Source: Terricaulis silvestris (GTDB lineage Bacteria > Pseudomonadota > Alphaproteobacteria > Caulobacterales > Aquidulcibacteraceae). From it: a stretch of DNA of 64,000 nucleotides. Position 1 is the first letter of the stretch; every line of letters starts with the position of its first letter. Location: NCBI RefSeq assembly GCF_009792355.1, contig NZ_CP047045.1:2444501-2508500 (forward strand). Reading direction: 5' to 3'. Below, one piece after another: positions 53,356 through 60,902 of this stretch. Both the position numbers and the translations under genes were made by a program. The notes beneath the pieces are model-generated. The model saw only the letters and a list, made by a program, of their open reading frames with translations, searched no databases and had not been told where the DNA came from.

Positions 53356-53481
53356 TTAGTGGTCCGCCCAAGGGCCCATCGGCCCATCATCGTGCCAACC
53401 GCTGTCGCCGCGCGCGATGAAGGCGCCGACCAAAGTTAGGCCCACCACAATTCCGACCGCGACGAGGAACCAGAAGAACAT
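53356..53481 (-). CDS. Small membrane protein, 41 residues
   Basis: MFFWFLVAVGIVVGLTLVGAF forms one membrane helix; the tail IARGDSGWHDDGPMGPWADH is charged and Trp/Gly-rich. GGAG lies eight bases before the ATG. It follows the acyltransferase gene by 40 bp on the same strand, with a hairpin in between, so it is probably cotranscribed. A good small-protein candidate. Confidence 0.65.
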   Translation of the reverse strand: MFFWFLVAVGIVVGLTLVGAFIARGDSGWHDDGPMGPWADH

Positions 53482-53494
53482 CGCTCGCTCCAGC

Positions 53495-53514
53495 GGCGGA
53501 CGTTTCTGTCCGCC
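53495..53514 (-). promoter_or_regulatory. Short hairpin between the acyltransferase and the small membrane gene
   Basis: A perfect 7-bp stem GGCGGAC / GTCCGCC with a six-base loop, just ahead of the ribosome site of the 41-residue protein. Could affect translation or processing of the second gene. No T-run. Confidence 0.5.
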
Positions 53515-53521
53515 AGAGGCA

Positions 53522-54730
53522 TCATGTGGCCTCCCCAGCTACGATGTCGATGTTTTTAGCACGGATTTCTTTTTGCTTCGAGGGCAAGCCGATCCATACG
53601 CGCAGTACGGGAACCCGGCGCCCCAGATCGAAGAAAAGCCAGCAGCCAAGCGCAGTGATGCAGACGAGCAGCGCGCCTTCCAAAGCGATCGGCAGCCGCA
53701 ACTCATCCAGATAGTGGCCGGCGACAACGATGATGGTCTGGTGGATCAGGTAGAACGGGAAGATCGCTTGCGTCAGCGTCTGGCGGATCGGGCCGTCGGC
53801 GTTGCGCAGATAGCGGTGCGCGTAACCAACGGTGGCGATGATCGCGGTCCATGCCAGCATCTCGCGCACACCGCGGACGAGGACGTACATCCAGTCCGGC
53901 GGCGTCGCCTCACCCGGATATTGCGCGTTGACGGCAATCAGCACCAGCCATGTCACGATCGCTGCGATCAGCGCTGGCAAACGCCACTTCAAGCAACGCG
54001 CGAAGAACGGCTCGTACTTCGCAATCGCGAAGCCGAACAGGAACGCCGCAAAGTATGCGGTGTGCGCGTAGGGATCGGCGCGGAAGTCGTGGGTTTCGCC
54101 GTAGATCGTGTAAAGTATCGCGCGGGTTGCGAACAGGAAGAGCCATGGCGTGATGAGCAGCCCCGGCCCCGCGATGAGCCATGCTACGCCTTTCGGCGCG
54201 CGCCGCAGCAGCGGCAGCAACAGCACCAATGCCAGCGTGTAGAGGATGAGGTAGGCGACGAACCACATATGGTTGTAGGTCGGCGTGGTGAGGCAGCCGT
54301 CTGGACCGCACCAATTGCCGGAACCAGTGGCGTAGCGGACCCAGAAATTGTCCACCGCCCCGGCGTACTGAGCGGCGACATCCGCCGGCAGCGCCTGCAC
54401 CACTTCGACGATCTCGTAATAAGTCTGCGGCGGCACGATCACGAACATGGCCAAGAGCAGCGGCGGCCAGAGCCGGCCCATCCGCGCCCAGGTGAATTGC
54501 CCGACGCTCATCTTGTCGGCCATGAACCGGGTCGCCGCGCCAGAAACGAGGAAGAGCAGCGTGAGGCGCCAGGGGTTGGTGAGCAGCATCAACGGCTCGA
54601 TCGCGTCGCTGGCCCGGCTCGACTTCACGTGCCAGTCCCAGGTCACGTAGAACATGCCGCAATGGTAGAGGATCAGCATCACGAAGGCGGCGATGCGGAT
54701 CCAGTCCATGTCGTAACGGCGGTCGGTCAT
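53522..54730 (-). CDS. Acyltransferase 3 family membrane protein
   Basis: 402 residues with about ten membrane helices. The opening RRYDMDWIRIAAFVMLILYHCGMFYVTWDWH has the conserved early His; LLFLVSGAATRFMADKM and TYNHMWFVAYLILYTL are typical of OafA/MdoC-like acyltransferases, which add acetyl or succinyl groups to exported glycans. Two genes (this one and a LytTR regulator) diverge with about 100 bp between their starts. Substrate unknown; OPG modification (MdoC-like) is possible. Confidence 0.86.
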   Translation of the reverse strand: MTDRRYDMDWIRIAAFVMLILYHCGMFYVTWDWHVKSSRASDAIEPLMLLTNPWRLTLLFLVSGAATRFMADKMSVGQFTWARMGRLWPPLLLAMFVIVPPQTYYEIVEVVQALPADVAAQYAGAVDNFWVRYATGSGNWCGPDGCLTTPTYNHMWFVAYLILYTLALVLLLPLLRRAPKGVAWLIAGPGLLITPWLFLFATRAILYTIYGETHDFRADPYAHTAYFAAFLFGFAIAKYEPFFARCLKWRLPALIAAIVTWLVLIAVNAQYPGEATPPDWMYVLVRGVREMLAWTAIIATVGYAHRYLRNADGPIRQTLTQAIFPFYLIHQTIIVVAGHYLDELRLPIALEGALLVCITALGCWLFFDLGRRVPVLRVWIGLPSKQKEIRAKNIDIVAGEAT

Positions 54731-54834
54731 GCGTGCGTCTCTCCAGTTCGGCGACCGCTTCTTTCGCGCGCCGGCGCCGCCCGCTAGGCTGAAGCCGCGT
54801 CCGGCGGCTGGCTGGGACGAGTGGGGAGCCTCTG

Positions 54835-55686
54835 GTGACGAGCGGCGACGATGGCGGGACGAGCGGCGGGGCGGGCAAATCCCGCTGGCGACCGAGCCCG
54901 TGGCTTGCGGTGACGCTGGTTACCTTGGTCGTCGTCGCGGTGAACGCGACCTCCGACTATCTCGACATGAGCCGCGACGGCTCGGACTTCGACTGGTGGG
55001 AGCCGTTCGTCTGGGAGCTTTCGAGCGCAGTCGCCATCGTCGCCATGGCGCCCGCGATCGGATGGGCTGTGCAACGCTGGTCGTTCACGCGCGACAGCCT
55101 AGTCCGGCCGGCGCTGATCCATCTGGGGCTGACCATCCCGTTTTCGGCGATCCACATCGTCGGGATCTTCCTAATCCGGAACGCGATCTACGCGATTCTG
55201 GGCGGCCGCTATGGCTTCTTCGACGACGGCGTCGGGCTGGTGCTGGTTTACGAGTGGCGCAAGGACGTCTTGAGCTACGCGGCCATCGCGTCGTTTTATT
55301 GGATATTCCAGTACATCGAAGCACGGCGCGCGGCGGCGGCGGATGCCGCGCGGTCTACCGCCGGCGATCAGCGGATCGAAATTCGCGACGGCGGCGGCGC
55401 CGTTTTCCTCAACCCCCACGACATTCTCTTGGTTGAGGCCGCTGGCAACTACATCGAGTTTCACACCGCCGGTCGCGCACATCTTGTGCGCGGCACGTTG
55501 GCGTCGTGGGAAGCGCGCCTTGCCGCACGGGGATTTGTCCGTGTGCATCGCTCCCGGTTGGTGAACCGCACCGCCATCGGCGCGATCAAACCAACGCCAA
55601 GCGGCGATGTTGAAATCGTGCTTACAGATGGCCGCTTGATCGCCGGCAGCCGACGCTATCGCTCGGACCTTCAGCAAACCCCCTAA
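54835..55686 (+). CDS. Membrane-bound LytTR transcriptional regulator
   Basis: 283 residues. Four hydrophobic helices in the first ~165 residues (PWLAVTLVTLVVVAVNATS; WELSSAVAIVAMAPAIGWAV; LVRPALIHLGLTIPFSAIHIVGIFLI; VLSYAAIASFYWIFQYIEA) and a C-terminal LytTR DNA-binding domain ([59 protein letters not shown]). GTG 54835 has GGGGAG upstream. No kinase partner; it may sense a signal in its membrane part directly. Divergent from the acyltransferase gene, its likely target. Confidence 0.9.
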   Translation: MTSGDDGGTSGGAGKSRWRPSPWLAVTLVTLVVVAVNATSDYLDMSRDGSDFDWWEPFVWELSSAVAIVAMAPAIGWAVQRWSFTRDSLVRPALIHLGLTIPFSAIHIVGIFLIRNAIYAILGGRYGFFDDGVGLVLVYEWRKDVLSYAAIASFYWIFQYIEARRAAAADAARSTAGDQRIEIRDGGGAVFLNPHDILLVEAAGNYIEFHTAGRAHLVRGTLASWEARLAARGFVRVHRSRLVNRTAIGAIKPTPSGDVEIVLTDGRLIAGSRRYRSDLQQTP

Positions 55687-55762
55687 CTTCTTGGCCACCT
55701 TTCAGTGCCTCTGCTTTACGCTGCGCCGCCGCGGGTGCAGCGTGCGCAGGTGGGAGAAGGTC

Positions 55763-56110
55763 ATGGCGCGTCGGCGCTCGATCTTGGGTGATTTGTGGCT
55801 GCAGCTTTCGCTGCAGGCGGCTCTTGCTGTCACCGCCGCGCATGCGGCCGCAGCCGCAGAAAGCGTTTACGCCCAGCAAGTCTTCTTGAGCGCCCCAGCG
55901 GACGACGCCTTCGTCTATACTGGCGCGGCACTTGAGAGCGCCATCGCGCAGCCGCAGCAACCATCGTTTGAGGATTTCTCGCTCTCCTTCTACCTGCCGC
56001 CCGGGCCGCGCGATGCGAACGAGTACGTGATGCTGCCGGACCTCGACGCCGCGCTCCTTGGCGGTCCTGAGCGGACCTACGATTGGCACGCGGACGACTT
56101 CCTCCTCTGA
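55763..56110 (+). CDS. Hypothetical exported or membrane-associated protein
   Basis: 115 residues from ATG 55763 (GGGAGAAGG upstream). An Ala-rich hydrophobic segment (LSLQAALAVTAAHAAAAAES) may be a signal peptide, followed by a Pro/Asp-rich mature part (QPSFEDFSLSFYLPPGPRDANEYVMLPDLDAALLGG). No family recognised. Follows the LytTR gene on the same strand. Confidence 0.55.
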   Translation: MARRRSILGDLWLQLSLQAALAVTAAHAAAAAESVYAQQVFLSAPADDAFVYTGAALESAIAQPQQPSFEDFSLSFYLPPGPRDANEYVMLPDLDAALLGGPERTYDWHADDFLL

Positions 56111-56201
56111 ACCATTTGCGCACGACTTGTCGCAGCGACAGCGTGGCTTGCAGACCAATTCAAGAGTCCAGCTAATCTCACGCCGTCACTGGGGGTGAGC
56201 C

Positions 56202-57221
56202 ATGGCGTCGACTGAGCAACGTGAGCCAACTGCATCGCTAAACCCGCAGCGCAAGGCGATCGTCATTGCGATCGGGCTGGCGGCCGGCATCCTGTTCGTG
56301 CTCGGGCCTTACGGCATGCGCTGGCTGATGTCGGCAGCCAGCGGTAACGCGGCGCCGAGCTTCACGTCCGCATCGGGCTTCACCACCGGCTTGGTGCTGC
56401 TGTTTCCGCTGGTTCAGGGCTTGGCGATGGGGCTGGCGATCGGGCGGGGCAAGCACGATTTCGGCGAGACCGCCATCCTCATCGTCATCCTCACGGGGAT
56501 CGAACTCGTGGCTGCGTTTGTCTTGCTGCGAGAAGGCGTTATCTGCCTGATTATTCTGTCGCCGCTGATCTTTGTGATGGTCGCGGCGGGCGCTTTTCTC
56601 GGCCGCGTCATCGTGCGCGCAACGCCGAAGCGCTCGCTGCAGGTGAGCCTCATTCCGCTCATCGCGCTCGCCGTGTTCGCCGAAGCGAGTGGGCCGAAGC
56701 CTGATTATTCGGGATCGGTGGCGGATTCCGTCACGATCAACGCACCGCCGGAATATGTGTGGCGCTACGTGGTGCAGTATCCGGAGAACGAGACACCGTC
56801 AGAATACTGGCTCTGGAACGTCGGTCTGCCGCGCCCGATCCAATCGGTGGCGGAAACGCCGGAAGTCGGCGGCACGCGACTCTGCCGCTTCAGCGACGGC
56901 ATCGTGTTCGAGGAGCGCATCACCGAACTGGTCCCGAACCAAGTCATGACGTTCGACGTCACGCGTCAGCCCAACCATCCCGAGGTCATCGGCCACTTCC
57001 AGTTCGATCGCGGCCAAATCCGCCTCACGCCGAATGCCAACGGCACCACCACAATCACAGCGACAAGCTGGTATCGCCTCTTCGTGCGCCCGGCGCCCTA
57101 TTTCGATTGGTGGACCGCCGACATCACCCGCAACATCCATTTCCGTGTGCTGAACCACATGAAGCGGCTCGCCGAACAGGATTACGCGCGTGACCAGGCC
57201 GCGGGCGCGGCGCCGCTCTAG
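56202..57221 (+). CDS. Membrane protein with a C-terminal SRPBCC domain
   Basis: 339 residues. About five membrane helices in the first ~165 residues (VIAIGLAAGILFVLGPYG; GLVLLFPLVQGLAMGLAIG; ILIVILTGIELVAAFVLL; CLIILSPLIFVMVAAGAFL; SLIPLIALAVFAEAS), followed by a ~150-residue START/SRPBCC-like fold (SVTINAPPEYVWRYVV, WELD-like stretch, TTTITATSWYRLFVRPAPYFDWWTADITRNIHFRVLNHMKRLAE). Such domains bind hydrophobic ligands. No known name. Confidence 0.75.
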   Translation: MASTEQREPTASLNPQRKAIVIAIGLAAGILFVLGPYGMRWLMSAASGNAAPSFTSASGFTTGLVLLFPLVQGLAMGLAIGRGKHDFGETAILIVILTGIELVAAFVLLREGVICLIILSPLIFVMVAAGAFLGRVIVRATPKRSLQVSLIPLIALAVFAEASGPKPDYSGSVADSVTINAPPEYVWRYVVQYPENETPSEYWLWNVGLPRPIQSVAETPEVGGTRLCRFSDGIVFEERITELVPNQVMTFDVTRQPNHPEVIGHFQFDRGQIRLTPNANGTTTITATSWYRLFVRPAPYFDWWTADITRNIHFRVLNHMKRLAEQDYARDQAAGAAPL

Positions 57222-57291
57222 CGTTTGTATCGGCTCGTAAACGGCGAATGCGCTTAGCGCGCCGAGCACGAGCCCCTACATTCCGAGTCAT

Positions 57292-57909
57292 ATGGCGACA
57301 CCGCGCACCAAGATTGGCTCACGTCCCGAGGCGCCGCGCGCCTGGCAGCGCATGCTGTCGGGGCGGCGGCTCGATTTGCTCGATCCCTCGCCGCTCGACA
57401 TCGAGATCGAGGACATCGCGCACGGCCTCTCCCGCGTCGCGCGCTGGAACGGGCAGACCGTTGGCGCGCACGCCTTCTCCGTCGCACAGCACTCGATGAT
57501 CGTGGAGGAGATCTGCCGCAAGCTCGCGCCCGGTTGGGACAAGAAGCGCCGGCTGCTGGCGCTGCTGCACGATGCGCCGGAGTATGTGATCGGCGACATG
57601 ATCAGTCCGTTCAAGGCGGCGCTGGGGCTGGACTACAAGGAGTTCGAGCTGAAGCTGGAATCCGCGATCCATCTCCGCTTCGGCCTGCCCGCGCACCCGC
57701 CCGCCGCGATCAAGGCCGTCATCAAGCGCGCCGACATTATCTGCGCGTATTTCGAAGCGGTGCAGCTGGCCGGCTTCTCCGAGGCCGAGGCCAAGCGCTT
57801 TTTCGGGGCCCCGCCTCGGGGGATGGCGCTCAAAATCAAGCCTGCGCCGGTCTCGGACGTGCAAGAAGCTTTCCTGAAGCGCTTCCGGTCGCTGATCGAT
57901 CCGGCGTAA
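57292..57909 (+). CDS. HD-domain phosphohydrolase (YfbR-like)
   Basis: 205 residues. Metal residues: GAHAFSVAQHSMIV (His), LLALLHDAPEYVIGDMISPFKAALG (HD pair and later acidic residue), AIKAVIKRADIIC (Asp). The arrangement resembles 5'-nucleotidase YfbR-type HD proteins acting on deoxynucleotides. The next gene, 12 bp on, is a tyrosine-phosphatase-like protein, suggesting a two-phosphatase unit. Confidence 0.85.
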   Translation: MATPRTKIGSRPEAPRAWQRMLSGRRLDLLDPSPLDIEIEDIAHGLSRVARWNGQTVGAHAFSVAQHSMIVEEICRKLAPGWDKKRRLLALLHDAPEYVIGDMISPFKAALGLDYKEFELKLESAIHLRFGLPAHPPAAIKAVIKRADIICAYFEAVQLAGFSEAEAKRFFGAPPRGMALKIKPAPVSDVQEAFLKRFRSLIDPA

Positions 57910-57921
57910 ACTCCGGCCCAC

Positions 57922-58449
57922 ATGGACATCATCGTTTGCCCCCTGTCGCGCGCTTCCGAGATCGCGCGAGACCGAAAGCCCGCACGCGTCGTGAGCCTGC
58001 TCGATCCGGGCTCGCGGTTTCCGATCCTCGATGGCTATGGCTTCGACCGCCACCTGCGCCTCGAGATCCACGACATCGAAGCCGAGAGCGAAGGCATGGA
58101 CGCGCTTTGCGACAAGCGCATGAGCGCGATCCTGGATTTCGTTGGCGGCTGGGAGCGGAGCGATCCGATCCTGATCCATTGCTACGCCGGCATCTCACGC
58201 TCGACGGCGACGGCCTACATCACCGCGTGCGCACACAATCCAGATCAGGATGAAGAAGAGATTGCGCTGGCGCTCCGCGCCGCATCTTCAACTGCTAGTC
58301 CCAACCGCCGCTTCATCGCGCTTGCGGACGCTGCGCTGGGACGTGGTGGCCGAATGACGCGCGCGATCGAAAGCATCGGGCGCGGGCCGCCGTGGTACGA
58401 AGTTGGGGAAGCCAATCCGTTCATGCTCAACGTGCGGAGAACAACGTGA
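57922..58449 (+). CDS. Protein tyrosine phosphatase-like protein
   Basis: 175 residues. The PTP loop LIHCYAGISRSTATAYITAC has the C-x5-R signature with a preceding His; the general-acid Asp could be in EIHDIEAES. DUSP-like proteins of this kind remove phosphate from tyrosine or small molecules. Follows the HD hydrolase gene by 12 bp. Substrate unknown. Confidence 0.85.
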   Translation: MDIIVCPLSRASEIARDRKPARVVSLLDPGSRFPILDGYGFDRHLRLEIHDIEAESEGMDALCDKRMSAILDFVGGWERSDPILIHCYAGISRSTATAYITACAHNPDQDEEEIALALRAASSTASPNRRFIALADAALGRGGRMTRAIESIGRGPPWYEVGEANPFMLNVRRTT

Positions 58450-58467
58450 CGCGCATCGCGTTACAAA

Positions 58468-58520
58468 CCTCCCCCCTTGCGGGGGAGGTGGCCGCGAAGC
58501 GGTCGGAGGGGGGGCGCTCA
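58468..58520. repeat. Palindromic intergenic repeat (GCGGGGGAGG type)
   Basis: Hairpin CCTCCCCCC TTGC GGGGGAGG (58468-58488) followed by GTGGCCGCGAAGCGGTCGGAGGGGG, the same hairpin plus GAAGCG...GGAGGGG tail as the copy inside the ParA partner gene at 4351-4396. Confidence 0.8.
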
Positions 58521-58571
58521 GTCGCGCCGCTGCCTGCAAGCATTTGCACGACTGAACGCCCCCCACCCCCT

Positions 58572-58598
58572 GCCCCCGCCCCGCAAGGGGGCGGGGGT
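58572..58598 (+). repeat. Palindrome overlapping the ribosome site of the NAD regulator
   Basis: GCCCCCGCCCC GCAAG GGGGCGGGGGT: a stem of about 10 bp whose 3' arm is the only purine-rich (GGGGGCGGGGG) sequence ahead of the ATG at 58604. It belongs to the same repeat cluster as 58468-58520. Confidence 0.7.
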
Positions 58599-58603
58599 TC
58601 GCT

Positions 58604-59590
58604 ATGACCAGCGCCGCGCGCATCGTCATCGGGCTTTCGGCCGCCATCGTGGCGGTGACGGAGGACGGTCCGTTCGTCGTTGTGACGCGCGAAGCCGATG
58701 GCGACACGCCGGGCTTGCCGTTCGGCCAGTTCGATCCGGCGGGCGACCGCACGCTAGAACTTTCGCTGCGCGGTTGGGTGAAGGAGCAAACCAGCTTCGA
58801 CATTGGCTATGCCGAACAGCTCTACACGTTCGGTGATCGCGGGCGCGAAACGCCGCTCGCCGACATTGGCGGCAGTCCGGATCGCGTCATCTCGATCTCC
58901 TATTTGGCGCTGACGCCATCACGCGCGGTGCTTGAGCGCGTCGGGGCGCGGTGGCGCTCTTGGTACGAGTTTTTTCCCTGGGAAGATTGGCGCGACGGCC
59001 GACCGCGCATCATCGACGACGTCATCGCGCCAAAACTCAGAGCCTGGGCGCAGGCGGGTCGCGACGCTGACACCATCGCGCAACGCCGCTCCCGAGTACG
59101 GCTTGCGTTTGCGCTCGACGGCGCCGTGTGGAACGAAGAACGCGCGCTCGATCGCTATGAATTGCTCTACGAAGCCAACCTCGCGCCCGAAGCCGCGCGC
59201 GATCGCGCACGGTTCGACGGAAAGCCTGCGCCTTCCATCACTGCAGCGCCGGGGTTGGGCGAGCCGATGGCGTCCGACCACCGCCGCATCCTCTCCACGG
59301 CGATCGGGCGTTTGCGCGCCAAGATCAAATACCGCCCCGTCGTGTTCGAGCTGGCGCCGGAGCGCTTCACGCTGCTGCACCTGCAGCGGCTGGTGGAATC
59401 CATTGCCGGCCTCGAACTGCATAAGCAGAACTTCCGCCGCTTGCTCGATCGCACCGGCCTGGTCGAAGGCACGCGCGAGTTCGACACCAGCGCCGGTGGG
59501 CGGCCCGCCGAACTCTTTCGCGCCCGCCGCGAAACTCTGAACGAACGCCCCGTCGGCGGCGTCCACGTACCGGCGCCGCGCGGCGAATAA
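58604..59590 (+). CDS. NrtR/NadQ-like NAD biosynthesis regulator
   Basis: 328 residues. The N-terminal ~160 residues have a Nudix-like fold (IGLSAAIVAVTEDGPFVVVTREADGDTPGLPFGQFDPAGDRTLELSLRGWVKEQTSFDIGYAEQLYTFGD), but the Nudix box REx2EExG is replaced by RGWVKEQTS, so hydrolysis is unlikely. The C-terminal region FELAPERFTLLHLQRLVESIAGLELHKQNFRRLLDRTGLVEGTREFDTSAGGRPAELFRARRE is the winged-helix seen in NrtR-type regulators that sense ADP-ribose or other NAD metabolites. nadA lies 2.7 kb downstream with two inverted repeats in front, a natural target. Confidence 0.87.
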   Translation: MTSAARIVIGLSAAIVAVTEDGPFVVVTREADGDTPGLPFGQFDPAGDRTLELSLRGWVKEQTSFDIGYAEQLYTFGDRGRETPLADIGGSPDRVISISYLALTPSRAVLERVGARWRSWYEFFPWEDWRDGRPRIIDDVIAPKLRAWAQAGRDADTIAQRRSRVRLAFALDGAVWNEERALDRYELLYEANLAPEAARDRARFDGKPAPSITAAPGLGEPMASDHRRILSTAIGRLRAKIKYRPVVFELAPERFTLLHLQRLVESIAGLELHKQNFRRLLDRTGLVEGTREFDTSAGGRPAELFRARRETLNERPVGGVHVPAPRGE

Positions 59591-59658
59591 TCACGCGCTT
59601 GTGCCTTCGCGCGCGCGACGCCTTGCGCCAATCTCCGCGCTTCACTCGGGGGATTCAC

Positions 59659-60117
59659 ATGCGCTTCGCCGCACTCATCGTCATCGCCGCGCTCGCGGCT
59701 TGCACGCAGCAGGCGCCCGCACCTGCTGTCACACCATCCGGCGAAATGTCGGAAGCGCTCGCCGCAGCGGCGGCCGCCTACGAGGAAGCCCAGATCGACG
59801 GCGACGCCGCGACGTTGGAGCGTCTCATCGCCGACGACTATCAGCTCGTCGGCAGCGACGGCTCGCGCGACACCAAAGCAGGCCTAATCGCCTTTTGGAC
59901 CGCCGATGGCTTTGACCCTTCACCGATCACCGTCGTCGAGCCAATCGAGCACGTTTGGACCGACGGCGCAGCGCTCGGCGGCACCGTCACGCTCTCGGGC
60001 GTCATGGGTGGCGAAAGCTTCAGCACCACGATCCGCTACATCGACATCTGGGCGCTGCGCGACGGCGAATGGCGCGTCATCTACGGCCAAACTACGCGCG
60101 TGCCCGACGTTCAGTAG
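59659..60117 (+). CDS. NTF2/SnoaL-like lipoprotein (DUF4440-type)
   Basis: 152 residues. Signal with lipobox MRFAALIVIAALAACTQ. The mature region has the small NTF2-like alpha-beta fold: EALAAAAAAYEEAQIDGDAATLERLIADDYQLVGSDGSRDTKAGLIAFWT, later HVWTDGAALGGTVTLSG and RYIDIWALRDGEWRVIYGQTTRV. ATG 59659 was chosen for the signal peptide. Its stop overlaps the convergent M23 gene by a few bases. Function unknown; such domains bind small molecules. Confidence 0.8.
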   Translation: MRFAALIVIAALAACTQQAPAPAVTPSGEMSEALAAAAAAYEEAQIDGDAATLERLIADDYQLVGSDGSRDTKAGLIAFWTADGFDPSPITVVEPIEHVWTDGAALGGTVTLSGVMGGESFSTTIRYIDIWALRDGEWRVIYGQTTRVPDVQ

Positions 60118-60836
60118 TCTGCGTCTTCTGGCGAAATCTCAGGCAAGGCCGCATCTTCCGGCGCCGGCGCCGACACATAAGTCGGCGGGCGGCCGTAGTG
60201 CAGTGGGTCGACCAGCATGCCGCCGATGTATACTTCGTAGTGCAGGTGCACGCCGGTGGCGTTGCCGGTCATCCCCATGCGGCCCATTGGCGTGCCGCTG
60301 GCGATGTGATCGCCTGGGCGCAGATTGGTGTCGATCTCGCTCATGTGGGCGTAGAGCGTGCGTACGCCGCGACCGTGATCAATGATCACCGTGTTGCCGA
60401 AACCGCCGCGATAATCGGCGTACTCGACGCGGCCGTCGCCAGCTGCGTAGATGAAGCCGCCTTCGGGATTGGCGAGATCGAGCCCGTTATGCGCGCGCCC
60501 GCCCTCAAGTGAACCACGCCAGCCGAAGCCGGATGAGAGACAGCCTACTTCAACCGGCACGCGCAAGAGCGCGCCAGCTGGCGTATCGATGTACGGCGTG
60601 TAGAGCATCGTTTCGCCGCGATAGCCGATTTCGCCGATGTTCTGGCCGCGGTTGCGGCACGCGAAGAGTTCGCTGTGCACGGCGGCATGCGGCGTGGTGT
60701 CGTAAATGTTGGGGCCAGGCGGTGGCGCGGTCGCTGCGCCATATTGCACGGGCGCGCGATAGCCGTATTCGGCCTCAGGCGTGATGCAGCCGGCAAGCGC
60801 CGTTGCAGCGAGCAAAACAGATAGATTGCGAACCAC
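60111..60836 (-). CDS. M23-family peptidoglycan endopeptidase, lipoprotein
   Basis: 241 residues from GTG 60836 (GAGG eight bases upstream), giving RNLSVLLAATALAGC as a lipoprotein signal; the first possible GTG is at 60863. M23 metal residues: GGRAHNGLDLANPEGG (His, Asp) and TGVHLHYEVYIGG (HxH). LSSGFGWR opens the domain. Cuts peptide cross-links of peptidoglycan or acts as an activator if inactive, but all three ligands are present. Near mltA on the same strand. Confidence 0.9.
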   Translation of the reverse strand: MVRNLSVLLAATALAGCITPEAEYGYRAPVQYGAATAPPPGPNIYDTTPHAAVHSELFACRNRGQNIGEIGYRGETMLYTPYIDTPAGALLRVPVEVGCLSSGFGWRGSLEGGRAHNGLDLANPEGGFIYAAGDGRVEYADYRGGFGNTVIIDHGRGVRTLYAHMSEIDTNLRPGDHIASGTPMGRMGMTGNATGVHLHYEVYIGGMLVDPLHYGRPPTYVSAPAPEDAALPEISPEDADY

Positions 60837-60902
60837 CGCCCAAACCTCGTTCGCAGCCCCCACGCCAGTTAGCGTCGCGGGTGATGAATCGTAGCTGAAC
60901 GA

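Noticed and set aside
54729-55436. 235-residue frame overlapping the LytTR gene
   Set aside because: Frame-shifted reading of the regulator; Arg-rich with no domain, while LytTR motifs are in the other frame.
58468-58598. Paired palindromes as a possible recombination or attachment site
   Set aside because: No integrase or tRNA nearby; the same elements occur elsewhere as dispersed repeats.
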